From assembly GCA_914767715.1 (NCBI GenBank), contig OU612065.1, forward strand, positions 12,960,001 through 13,024,000: DNA of 64,000 bases. Direction: 5' to 3'. The position numbers and the translations under genes are program-made. The notes under the pieces are model-generated. The model had not been told where the DNA came from. It searched no databases and saw only the letters and a list, made by a program, of their open reading frames with translations. This document shows positions 51,217 to 62,671 of the stretch, one piece after another (position 1 is the stretch's first letter; each line of letters starts with the position of its first letter). Origin of the DNA: Membranipora membranacea. Its lineage: Eukaryota; Bryozoa; Gymnolaemata; Cheilostomatida; Membraniporidae.

Positions 51217-54200
51217 CTAATAGGCGTTGTAGAGCTCGTCACTGTTGATAGTTGACTCGATTTCCCTTCTCTTCGCCATTAGTCCCTGTAACACAATGCG
51301 AACAGTAATTATAGCAATATAAAAAAAAAAATTTACTGAGAAAGTAATTCAGCAGTAATGCTCATTATAGTAAATAGAATAATATAAGTACAAAAGAACC
51401 TCAATAGCAGATGTTTTCTTCTCTCTCCCTTCTGATGGATTCATCACTGTTTGGTAACAACGAGTTGTGTCAGTACCATAGAGTCATTATATTCTCTATG
51501 GCCAGTACTTAGCTGCACTACGAGTATATTTTTTCATCAAAGAAGAAAAAACAATGCCCTTTCGAGTATATCTGGCCAGTTTCCCTCTAAAAGCGTTTGT
51601 TAGTTTTAATTATAATCTTACCTGTTTCATTTGGCGGAGAGAATCAAGCATCTGCTGCTGCCGTTCGGTCGGATGTTTGGTAACTACAGATGGATTATAC
51701 AAGGGATCCTGAAAAATCTAGATATTATTACAATGCTATATCAAAGCAATTACAGGATTTTGAATTCAAGCTAAGTGATGCAAATTGGCTATGAAATATC
51801 ATAAAACTCAATTTTATGAGTTTATCTTTGTAACTCTTTTGGGGGTATTATGGGCTTAAAGGGTTTAATAACAAACACAAGCAGGTAAAACTCAAAAGCG
51901 TACTATTACCAAAAAACAGCACAAACCTTGGCATGATTTTCATATCTGGAGGCTTGTTGTTGATGTGAAACATCTCTTATATTGTGCATGTGGACACCAT
52001 ACTGAGCAGGTTGCATACTCTTATAGTAAGCCTCTCTAGCCATGGCAGCCTGTGTGGCCTCCCGTGACATGGGAGGCTGCTCCTGAGCATTAGACGGGCT
52101 CAGAACGACATCAGAACGGATATAGTTATATCCTTCAACAGGAGAAATCCTCAAGTGTTCAGGCACGGGCAATTCATATCCTAAGAAGAAAACAAGTTTG
52201 CCAAATGTTAGAAAAGATGTGTTCGTGCATACATCATTAATCTGCAAAATTGTACCGCCCCATTATATACGCCGAAATTATCAATGTGTCATATCATTAC
52301 ACGAATGCACTTACACAGATGTTAAATATTATTATTATGAGGACCATGACGTTAAAAAAATCAATTTAGTGTACAAATTCCTGACTTTTACTTTTAGTTT
52401 TTACAAACATAACATACCTGACACTGTCTGCTGTGCTCGGTTAGACTGTATATCAGGATGTCTGGCTGTCTCTGATATAGTTGGAGGTCTGTGAGACTTC
52501 AGGGGTACAGCTGATTCCCCTCCTCTCCTCGGTGATGCCTCACTTAATCTAAGGAAACAATGAATTATTCATACAATAGGCTGCCAATACCCTCCCTGCT
52601 GCCAGTGTTGTATAAGTTTATATGTATAGTATGTATAGTTGTATAAGCTTGTACAGAGTAGCCCTCTCTCTGATTAAAAGAGGATTACTCCGATTGCAGC
52701 TCTTCGTGTTTATTCATCTCCACCTAGGAGTTTGGGACCTGCCACCAGAAATACCAAAAGGTCATATTTCTTTACATTTAGTGCTCCTCCACATTATTTA
52801 ATCCTATGAAAGAACTATGTTCCTTTGATCAAAGCCTTGATTAACCTCAACAGAAAAATCTGAACTGACCGGGAGATTCTCAGTTGAGTGTTTGTTGATC
52901 TTGGAGACACCCTCTCATTGAGTTTGTGTCTTGGGGACGTGTAATTGTGACCTTTTGCTCGGTTAGAGCTCTCACCAAAATCCTCACTCGCTCTCGTCAA
53001 TCTACCATCAGGTACATGTTTCCTATTTGCTTCAACCTGCATAAGAAAATACTCTATGTACACCTCCAACATTCAATATACTAAAGAAGTGTTTCACTCT
53101 GTTGCTCAATATTCATACTCAAAGTATATGTAGTAGCAATGTTTAAGCCGATTTATAATGCATGATTTTTAATTAATTTTGTTAGCAGTGTTTGACATGA
53201 TGGATACTAGTTCCAAATCATAAAATTATAAAACTAAATAGCTAAGTCATGCAAAGTTTGTTGCAACACAAGTCTTCTCAGTGCGTCAATTGTTCGAATG
53301 AATAATTTCAGAACCTGTTTTGTGATCCCGTTTTAGTGCAAAGATTTTCCTCAAAATAATAATCTGAGATTAACGAAAAAAAATAACAATATTTTTCTCA
53401 CCACAATTTTAGGTTTACGCCTGGGAGAGGTCTGCAATCACAGTCACAACAAACATGAATGGAGCCTTTTTTTAAGGTTATCATGATGTGAAAATTTGCG
53501 GAGATGGTATTTAAAATTCCAAGTAAAAAGTCACCATTGAACTCGTTCAAATACTAACAATGGTATAGCCCATGAACAACCAGCAATGAGCAATAAGACC
53601 AGCATCGGATTTATGAAAACAATAAAGCGTTGCTCTTTACCTGCTTAAGAAGAAGCTCTGTCCTGGCCTGTTTACGTTCTTCCTTTATATCCTGCTGTGC
53701 CTCATAGTTTGGGTCACGCTTAGACTGAGCAGTAAACTTCTTGCCTCCATTATTTTTATAGCCCCAGGGTTTGGCTTCTGATACAGGCTTACGGGCTTTA
53801 GGTCCGCTGATCACTCTGACTTGTTTCTTCAGTTTCGGATCCACCTGAAAATACAAAGAGAAGCAACAGGTGTCATTTTTTCAGGATTCTTGGAAAATTG
53901 CAAATGAATGTGAGAGTGGGCATTTATTCGATCCCCTCAAGATCCCATATATTCATATTTATACCTTTCTTGTCCCAGTCACAACTTTCTTTTTCATGTT
54001 CTCAGGTGGAACAGGAGTATCAGTCTGTACTCCGGACTCTTTCATCGGTCTATAGTTCTCCTTTTCGAATCGATCCCCATCTATCCTTGACCTACGAGAT
54101 GTGTGACCTGACGTAATATAAAGCAATATTGAACAACAGAACCAATCTAAGGCCAATATGTCTTATGTTGAGGAGAGCTGCCAATGCCAATTATCGCGAT

Positions 54201-57200
54201 TACATCCATTAAGACGATGTATCAAGCTAGCATTGACAAAATATGATATGGAGGTCAACTAAACAAAGAAAATTGCAAATGTGAGGGCCTAAGTATTATT
54301 TTCACCGCTAAGAGAAGTCAGATAACTGAGTTAATTTACCCAGTGAGGCATAGAAAATCATTCATTAGTTTAATAATGTTTATGAACATGTATAAACTTA
54401 CCAGTACGGCTTGTGGCTCCGTGATGATTGGAGTGATCAACGCGCGGAGAGAGCTCTAAACCAGGGACATGTGTGGGCTCAACAGTCCTACGTGTAGCCT
54501 GAGAGTTCATCACTCTGGGCGACAGTATATCAGTGTGCTGTGATGTTTGCGCCCCATCTTTACGGGGTGTAAGGAGATCTGTTACCATTGGGCCTACTCG
54601 GGGACTAAATTTCTCTGTGGAAGACAATTTATGGAACAATGAATCCTATATGTGACTAAAAGATATGTAAGACATTTTCACCTCCATCAGAATGGCGAAT
54701 TTTGAGGCGAATCGACATAAATTGCTATAGTATGAATCCAAAGTTAACAACTTTGGTAAAACAACCAACGATTGACTCACCTTCATATGCGGCTTTCAAA
54801 TGAGAAATATCGTGGCCAGCGGCCTGTAATTTCTCCAGTCTCTTTCGAGCCTTAATGAGCTCAGCTTCCTGTTTAGCTCGCTGCATTGCCTCTGCCACTA
54901 AATCGGTTCTGTTTAGCTCTTTGACCTGTAATAACAAACCCTATTTACTTATTCAATAGTATAAGAGCTGTTTGGTCCCTCCATTCTGAACGTCCTTTGC
55001 AGACATACATATGTCACCTGAGAAACACAGATTGTCACAGCTGTGGTGTATTTGCACCCAATGTTACAACCTTTTAGAGAGTTTGAAATACAACAGTACG
55101 GCTAGCCACTATTACAGCAAAAGAATATTGATCATGAAATTATGGTACACTTCAAAAGCCTTGTCACACGGCTTGCTGGTGATTCAAAAACTCCAGCAGG
55201 TCGCATAACAAGGCTAACACTTCACACATCACAGCTCATGTGAACGGATATCGAGGAAAGGACAACTAAACTAGGTTGGAAAACCCATAGTTAGGATTAA
55301 TGCTTGAAGTTAGAGGGCAGGAGACTGGTTGCTTCTTGATAGATATTCCACAATTGGCCGGTTTAGATTGCCTTCTTATTGTTAATTTACCTGAATCTCC
55401 TGAGGAACCTTGACAGAAGAACGGCCAATACGGCTGGTATATATACACTCAAATAACTGAGTGCAGAAGTGTACGCAATGTCCTCACTCATTAGCATATC
55501 TAATTCTCATGTAAATCTAGCCTGTCTTTGCAGGCTTGTCAAGACAGGCTAATGTAAATCATACATCTATCATCTGATCAAAGACTAAACACTAAACCAA
55601 GCCCTGTTATATGTCCTCAATAAAAAAATATAGCACTATTTCTTCTCATTCTGACTGATTTCTGACCTCTTTCTGTCTTGTCTTCTCTCTCACGGTGTGA
55701 GTTGACATCACCTCATTATTTTTTAGCGCCCTATACTTGGCTTCTTCCTCTGCCTCTTCCCGCTGGTTCCTCAATCGCTCCTCTTTCTTGAGCCTTGCTT
55801 TTTCTTCTACCTGATGCCTTATGTCCTCCTTGAAACAAAAAGCATTTTCAGTGAAAAGATACATCGAAATATGCAATTAAACCCCGAAATTCTGTTGCAT
55901 GTTATTGTCAACAACTCAACAAGATAATGTACCAATGGATGTCCTTAGGTAGAAAATGGGTTGGGATTAGTTCTTAGATATTCTTATTATACCGCATGAG
56001 CCAAAAATAAACAATTAATCAGTCAGTCTATCAATATAAAGCTTCAAGATTAGATCTTTTGCTGTTTTGTGTTCCATATGCGTGACATGATGTGACAAAC
56101 TGGGACCAGAACATTGATTTGGCTGTTTTCTAGGTTATTAATACCTGGTATTTTAATTCTCGACGTCTCAGTTCTTCTCTTTCTTTAAGGGTCTGTGGAT
56201 CTACATTAATTAGCTGACCGCGTACGTGACTCCTGGATAGATAAGAAATATAAAACGTCCGAACATAATTTACCATAACAAAGAAGAAAATCTACAGCTG
56301 ACATCAGCTGCAGTTAACTGGATAATTATTTATGATGGTGACAATTGTTCCTACTCATTAACTAACCTCTTGAATGAGCTCGTGCTCCAGTAGTTTGGAG
56401 TATTCCTGAGTGGTCTTACTTTGTTTATAAATGGAAATACCATAATTATAATCTATGGCGTTTTTTCCGTGAATCGCAAAATTCAAATGTGCTTGTGCTC
56501 CAGCAGTTTGGCATCTTCATAGGCCTCACTTCATTAATGAATGGAAATTTTATAATTGTAATTTATGGCGTATTTCCGTTGATTCCAATAATCAAAGCTT
56601 TAAGACTAGCGCAAATTTGATTGGGACATGCACGACAACAATCAATGTGAGGGAGGCTCCAGTTTATAATGCAAATTGAATGTGTGAATGATATCACCAG
56701 ATAATATGCTGTCATGACTTCATGAACTTTCAATGCTCTACTTTCGAAGTCTAATCCATTAATATTATTTTTTATTCAAATCACATCTTCAGTTGAAATG
56801 GATGCTAGTTCTTTTGTAGCTTTGTGAGTTATATATGATTTGAATATTGGGAATTGGATAATACTATTGGGATGGCCCCCCCCCCCCCGGACGTCGGGCA
56901 AGAGTCTGGGGCGCTCAGACTAGGATAATAACGTCAACCAGAGTAAAATGTCTATGTCTTGCTGATAGTATGAAGTACATAATTATGATTAATTTAGCAT
57001 ACCTGATCTGGCCGCTATCTTGATTTCCGTTAAGCTGGTCAATATTCTGCTGTCCTCCTGACAGGTTTAGATTATTTTGGTTGTTAGAACCATTGAGATC
57101 CAGACCAGGCACATGAGGTGGCTCTGATGTTATCTCAGCCATCCTCGATTGGTGATTTTGATAATCTTGAAACTGTTGAGCTGATTGTTGGTTTCCTTGC

Positions 57201-60200
57201 CATGCCTGACCCTGCTGTCTGGGAGTTTGAGTCTGATGATATTCCATAGACTTTTTCAGCATTTGCTTCTGTGATACGAATAAAAAATGGTTTTGGTAGA
57301 ATGCATAAATTTGACTGATGTCTCAAGCCGTATCCCAACGATTTAAGGGAAGACCACTACTAACTCTGCCTTGTATGATCAGTTTTTGTCTTCTCATTAA
57401 ACATGGAAATTCGACTGTTATAGTCCTATATTTTAGGCCTATGACAGACGCTAACTCCTTGTATACCTGCACTGATGTCATTTTATTATTTTACTGGATG
57501 ATCATTCTGCGCATGCTCAGCTCTGGGCATGAGCTGATCTCTGCAAAATTGAGTCTCGGAATTCCGAAGCCATCTGATTGGCTACCTGCTCTGGTGAGAT
57601 ACTTCCCAAAGCGTGCGGATTTGTTATCAATAGTTATCCTCTCTTGTCATTATTAGCTGATTTTGAGTGACAGTTTATGCAGGGGGTATCCCATTTCCCC
57701 TTTCCAAAGTTGCAATCAGAACCCAAACTAAACTCATTGTTCTTGCACATGCGCAAATTTAAGTCACGCATGATACATACTTAGCCTTACGACACCTGCT
57801 TTGTGGTAATGAAAGCCTAGTTTATCAGTGATCTACATGCCCAGTCAGATCACGAGAGTCAGTATGCTGGATGATGGATGTACAAATATCTGCATAAAAA
57901 CTTTTGCTCGAAGCAGATGATCTTATGTGTATGAAATTTGCATAATAGAAATACACATTATTTCAAAATAAAAATTATAGAGGATTTGATCGAAAAGAGC
58001 TAAAATACCTGTCTATCATGATAGCTAGTGAGAACTGTACCGGAATCGGTTCTTATAGGAGCTCCAGCACCTGGCTTACCAAAAGGATTATAATCTCCTT
58101 GATCAATTGCTGAAAAAAATGTGAAAAATGTTTCAAATTTGTTGAAGGCACATACCAGGTGTGATCGAAATGGGTAATAGGTTTTAATACCAATACAAAC
58201 TGTTTGTAGATAGTTAGGATAATGCTAATAGTTAAACATTGAAAAATGAAGGTTGTGAACTATTTCTAGAGCTTAGAAATGATAAGAGAAATGATCGTCA
58301 AACTTATCTTGTGAAGCAAAAGATAAAATATATATTATACGCATTCCACAACATTTCATACCTCTCGAGTCATCATCTAAAATGTCAGCATAAACACATG
58401 GACTCATAAGCCAAAAGTCATGCATTGTAGGTTATACAGTTTTTGCTCATGAACACAATAGTGATGTGGCAACGTTCCTGACAAACGAGCAAGGTAATTT
58501 CATGGCCAGCCATGCAGTGATCATCACCACAAGAAATATTCTAAAAAATAGCTGAATTAAATCTTGTGGTGCTCAGCTAAGTCTACCAAATCAGTCATTA
58601 TTAGTCTCTCACCTCTATCTTGCTGCCATTTCAGTTTGAGCAGTTGAGTTTTAGTCAGTGACTCACGCGCAGGGGCAGCAACTTCTCTGTAAATTTCCCG
58701 AGGGGGATTTTCTACCCCGAGCAAGCTGGTTGGTACTCCAGATGCAGGCTCCTGGTATGGACCTCTCAGAGGATTCTTAAATCAATATGAAGAGTTCCAG
58801 AAAGTTTATTTCATAGCAATATAAACTCAGTGGTCAACTTCCAATTTTATCTATGCCTTAAATATATCGATACAGTAATCTTTATATGATGGGCTTACGC
58901 TAAGCATATCATTTTGAGCAAGAACCATGGCAATTTTAAATCCAATATATATGACAAGAGCAAATGGCCGCAAAGTTTTAGCCAATCACAACAATAATAT
59001 TGTAGGTCTGTACTTTAATAACTTCTTACTTCTTCGAGTTTGAGGGCGGGCACAGCGGGAGGCTCCACGGATACCTGTGACTGGATTGGCTGAAATGTTG
59101 GAGGATTCTGTTGAGTAGCTTGGGCAGGCTGATTGAATGTAGGTCCAACACCCACACCAGGTCTACCCCATGGATCATAGTCTGCCTGCTGCTCAGCTAA
59201 AATAAACAATAAACATTATAAATAAACAGCAGAATTCACTCAGTAAGACTGAGAAACCATATCATCAGAACCATAGTACATTTTCTAAAATAACAACAAC
59301 CAAACATCCCTGAAGAAATCAAATCTGCAACTGACCTCGCTCTTTGTTCCACTGGAGACGTTTCTGCTCTGCCTTACTCAGTATTTGAGGAGCTTGGTGT
59401 GCAGGTTTTTGTACCACTGGCTGAGGTGCTGGTTGCCTAATGGATGGTTGTGAGGGTTGTTGTATCACTGGTTCACTCTTAAGCACAACATTATCAGGTC
59501 GTGAAGAGTTGTCTGATATATCTCCTAATCCAGGAACAAAATTAGGTTCAACAAACTTGACAGCCTCCCTTTTCTGCTGGAGAGTGAGGGCTGGCTGGTC
59601 TGCTTTGGCTCCTGCAGTGGACTTTGGCGCTTTTCTTGGAGACGGTTTCATCTGTCTTGAGTTTTGTTCAGTGAAAGTCTGGCCTTTTAGGACTTGCTTT
59701 GCAGGTTGAGTATTATCGACAGTGGGTTTGCTATCCTGCTGTTTTGTGTACAATCCAAGTCGTTTCGCCCGGCCTTCATTTTCCAATCTTAGTTTTTCCA
59801 TGGCTTCATTCTCTAGATCCCACTGTAACCTCTTTTTCTCAGCTTTAGTCATGTGAGCTCGAGGGATAAGCAGCATCTTCTGACGTGGAGATAGATCTAA
59901 GGCTACAGGTTGGGTTGGTTCCGGATCTCTGTTGGTTGAATCTTCAGGGACAGGTTGTGTCACTCTATCTTGGGGAGGCTCATCAATAGTGACAATTTTA
60001 CCAGGACCGCGCACAAATACTGGCTCATCTCGATCAAAGCTATCCTCTGGTTGTATAGTGATGTGTTTACTTGATTTTGAGGTACTGTTTTTGCCGCGCT
60101 TAAGTCTTTGGTCAACTGGCTCAGAAGCAAGCTTATTGCTACCAAGATCGAAATTCATTATCACTTGCTTCTGTGTTCTAAAATTAAAATCAAACCCAAC

Positions 60201-61527
60201 ATATGTAATTACAGGTCATAGCTGGGTCTGTAAAAGCCTGTCTTGACAAAGCTTGACAAAACAGGCTAGGTCAGTAAATAACGCCTGACTTATGCTTGTG
60301 GCACATGTACAATCCAGCAGCAGCTCTCTCAGTCATTAAATTTTCAAACACAGACTTTTGATAATCATGACTCAGACTGGCATACCTGTGTTTCTCTCTG
60401 TCACGTCTGCTGCGTCTGGCCTCATGATTGGGCTCATTATCAGTCTGATGGGTAGGACTTCTGTCTGTCATATCACCGCTAGTCTTCACTTTCCTGGATA
60501 AGTTCAGTACAGACTCTAGGTGCTGCTGACTGCTATTTTCAGCAGCATTTCTTTTATGTGAGGTAGGCACAATTGATTGAGTACTTTCTCGACTGGCAAA
60601 CTCACTGTCTGGATTCTCCAGTGTTAGTTTCAGTTGGTTTTTATTTTCTGTAAGAGAAAATACCCTTTCTTGATTGTAAAATGTAATAAGCCACTAACTG
60701 AGAGTCTTTTGCTTACAGTTTAGGAAAATATTGCATGGATGATGAAGTGAAATGCACTTACAAGAGGAACATCCTCAGGCGGACCGTTGCATTGGTTGGG
60801 GATTTTTGGTGGAAAACTATGGGACCAAAAAAAAGAAGATTTTACCGATATCATCACAGTTTACAAGCAATGAAAGCCAGTGTTACATGGTCAACTGAGT
60901 TAGATGATAAATAATCTGTAAAATTTGAACTTACCCACATCCAACTGGACCCCGTTTTCGTTGCCTTGTACTTTTGATAGTGTCTGTAAGATGGCCTTTA
61001 GTTGGTCTTGAGTAAGTGTTACAAAGTCAGATGAATTCTGCACTGCTTCTAGTTTGGAGGTTTTGGAAGAACTGTTTTTGAGTATTCCATTAGAAGGGTG
61101 TTTTTGCTTCATCATATCAGCTTTTAGTTCCCGGTCCCTCTTCATGCGCTCAGCTAAGGCTTTGTTAGCCCGGACCTTTGCTTCCCTATCAGCTTCGTCC
61201 ATTAGCCGCTGTGCTTCTGCTTGCTTCAGCTTGTCTCGCAGAGGTGTCTTGTTGGTCTTTGACTTGTAACTAAACTTTTTGTTGTTGTTCCTTGAGGCTG
61301 TGAAATGATAGAATCAAATATGAAATTCTTATGGTCAGTGGATTGAATTTGAAAGTTCTGTTATCATCAAAATTGATTGGGTGTATAAACTTTTCGACAG
61401 GGTTTAATAGTCAACAGGCAATATGCTTGACATCATGGTCTTGTAACGTAACCTCAAACATGAATCTACTATATAAGGATGATACCTTACCTGCCTGCCA
61501 AGGAACGCCGCCTTTTGGTTGAGACAT
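51217..61527 (-). CDS. CCDC66: CCDC66 homologue, full length (copy A), 19 coding exons
   Basis: Coding exons read from the minus strand: 61491-61527, 60935-61297, 60386-60647, 59336-60177, 59030-59196, 58613-58775, 58009-58109, 57003-57268, 56145-56232, 55667-55828, 54781-54925, 54402-54614, 53965-54107, 53641-53844, 52870-53036, 52418-52548, 51927-52180, 51622-51708, 51217-51285. Every junction has GT-AG ends and compatible phase, giving 3,864 nt (1,287 codons); vertebrate CCDC66 has about 950. The start is the ATG of MSQPKGGVPWQ. Matches to the vertebrate protein, in order: the VTLTQDQLKAIL motif (near residue 110), two KRLQW segments, a VDPQTLKERE coiled-coil start (near 740), a QVEEKARLKKEERL coiled coil (764-817), the AAGHDISHLK segment (near 855), SGVQTDTPVP (near 958), AKPWGYKNNGGKKF (near 1005), DPLYNPSVV (near 1237) and a C-terminal GLMAKRREIEST. 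CCDC66 is a centrosome, microtubule and cilium protein. An AATAAA on the coding strand lies at 51073-51078. A 5' non-coding exon boundary is possible because an acceptor precedes 61549. Confidence 0.9.
55158..55214. other. Conserved intronic hairpin, copy A
   Basis: A 57-base stem-loop: GCCTTGTCACACGGCTTGCT on one side and CCAGCAGGTCGCATAACAAG plus GC on the other, with a loop of about 12 bases. It lies in the intron between the coiled-coil exon and the AAGHD exon. The same hairpin is present in the other four copies. Confidence 0.6.
57503..57866 (+). mobile_element. 364-bp MITE with 9-bp target duplication, in a CCDC66 intron
   Basis: The same element in the opposite orientation and of exactly the same length, with flanking CTGGATGAT (57494-57502 and 57867-57875). 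It lies in the copy A intron between coding exons 57003-57268 and 58009-58109. Confidence 0.88.
60236..60269. repeat. Dispersed short palindrome around AAGCTT (CCDC66 intron)
   Basis: AGCCTGTCTTGACAAAGCTT followed by GACAAAACAGGCTA. Related copies are at 63,967-64,000, 55,517-55,548, 49,035-49,060 and 27,298-27,323. All centre on AAGCTT with GTCTTGACA/TGTCAAGAC arms. Confidence 0.6.
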
Positions 61528-62671
61528 TGGATATCTGTCAGTTGTCGTTCTGCAATATAATAAGCCACAATATTCATGAATAATGAAAGTTTTTTTGTAC
61601 CAATATAGCGCAACATATGAAGAGTATGTCACAGAGTAGAGTAGCATTTGGCTATAACATCCAGTCCTTGTACTTACAGCAAGTTACCAAAATATACACC
61701 AGTATATATAGAGTTTGATAAATAAACATGCATGTAGGCCCTATGTGTAACAATGGTAGATTCAAGGTACTGTCAAGGCAGCATATGCAGCAGGAGTACC
61801 CATCTAAATTATCAACATGCCAGCTCAAATTTCATGAGCAACTGACATTAATGAGCCATTTTTTTTCTCAAATTAGTATTTGTCTTCAAAGGTAATTCAG
61901 TGTGACTGTGTGTGTGAATTAAGTCTCGGTAAATCAGACAAGAAAACTTTCCACTCAGATAACCAACATGTAGTTAGTACAATATTTAATATGCTTAACT
62001 GAGCAACACCGATGAAGTGTTAGCCTATTGCATTCAATTCACCCTATGCCTATCACATAATCTATTAATTTACATGATACAATATACATGTCATTAATGA
62101 ATGAATGGATGTCAACTCATTGCAGTGGGCTTGGTCAGGGTCCAAAGAGAGGATTTATACATCATCTGTGCTTACTCAGTCACCATGACATATCAATGCT
62201 GCAAACTTCAAACACATACTAACCCAAAGCTCATGATGATATTACACAGCCAAACAACACCTCATAGTTCTAAATTCTCATACAATATAACTTTAAACCA
62301 CTGCTTGATCTTCTTCAAAACTTTCTCTTACAATAACAGTTGAACACAGCATGATCAAATTTACCTCCTTCAGTTGAGGTATATTATTTGTATGGTAACT
62401 ATAGAAACGCCTTCCTATAAATGAAGAAGACAACTTCAAACTCAATATAAAACTCCCTTTTACAGGTGTTACAAAGATTTTCTTTGGATCTAAAGAGCAT
62501 TACAGTATTTAAAATTAGCATTTCATCCAATGAATTATATTTATAACCATTAAAACTTCCTGGCAAGGGAAAAATATGAGACAAAATGTGGCTATTTTAT
62601 AAATGACTCTTTCACAGCGACTCCAATTACCTACGTTTCTCACTTCAACATTCCAGAGAGAAGTTTGATCA
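61528..62671. promoter_or_regulatory. Shared intergenic region between CCDC66 and IFT46 (candidate bidirectional promoter)
   Basis: About 1.14 kb separates the two divergent start codons. It holds a splice acceptor at 61550-61551, which implies a non-coding 5' exon of CCDC66 somewhere upstream, and no convincing other gene. It contains one RFX-like site (62395-62408). No CpG-island character or TATA box is obvious. The promoter role is inferred from the divergent layout. Confidence 0.55.
62395..62408 (+). promoter_or_regulatory. X-box-like (RFX) site, one mismatch
   Basis: The 14-mer GTAACTATAGAAAC fits the nematode-style X-box pattern RYYNYYWWRRNRAC except at position 3. It lies about 265 bp upstream of the IFT46 start. 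RFX factors control ciliary genes across animals, which makes the site plausible, but a one-mismatch 14-mer can occur by chance. Confidence 0.25.

Larger units (their letters stand above)
30079..52880. repeat. Long direct duplication, unit 2
   Basis: Counterpart of 1-30,078. It contains the 5' part of pseudogene C, then copy B, then the 3' part of copy A. Unique to this unit: about 127 bp at 34,531-34,657, the 49.27-49.81 kb block and the 364-bp element at 49,959-50,322. The repeat unit is about 22-30 kb depending on indels. Confidence 0.9.

Noticed and set aside
56876-56888. Run of 13 C residues as a functional element
   Set aside because: A homopolymer in intronic sequence; length is also prone to sequencing error.
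59440-60246. Plus-strand ORFs of 89 and 104 codons opposite the large CCDC66 exon
   Set aside because: Shadow frames of the 842-nt coding exon on the minus strand.
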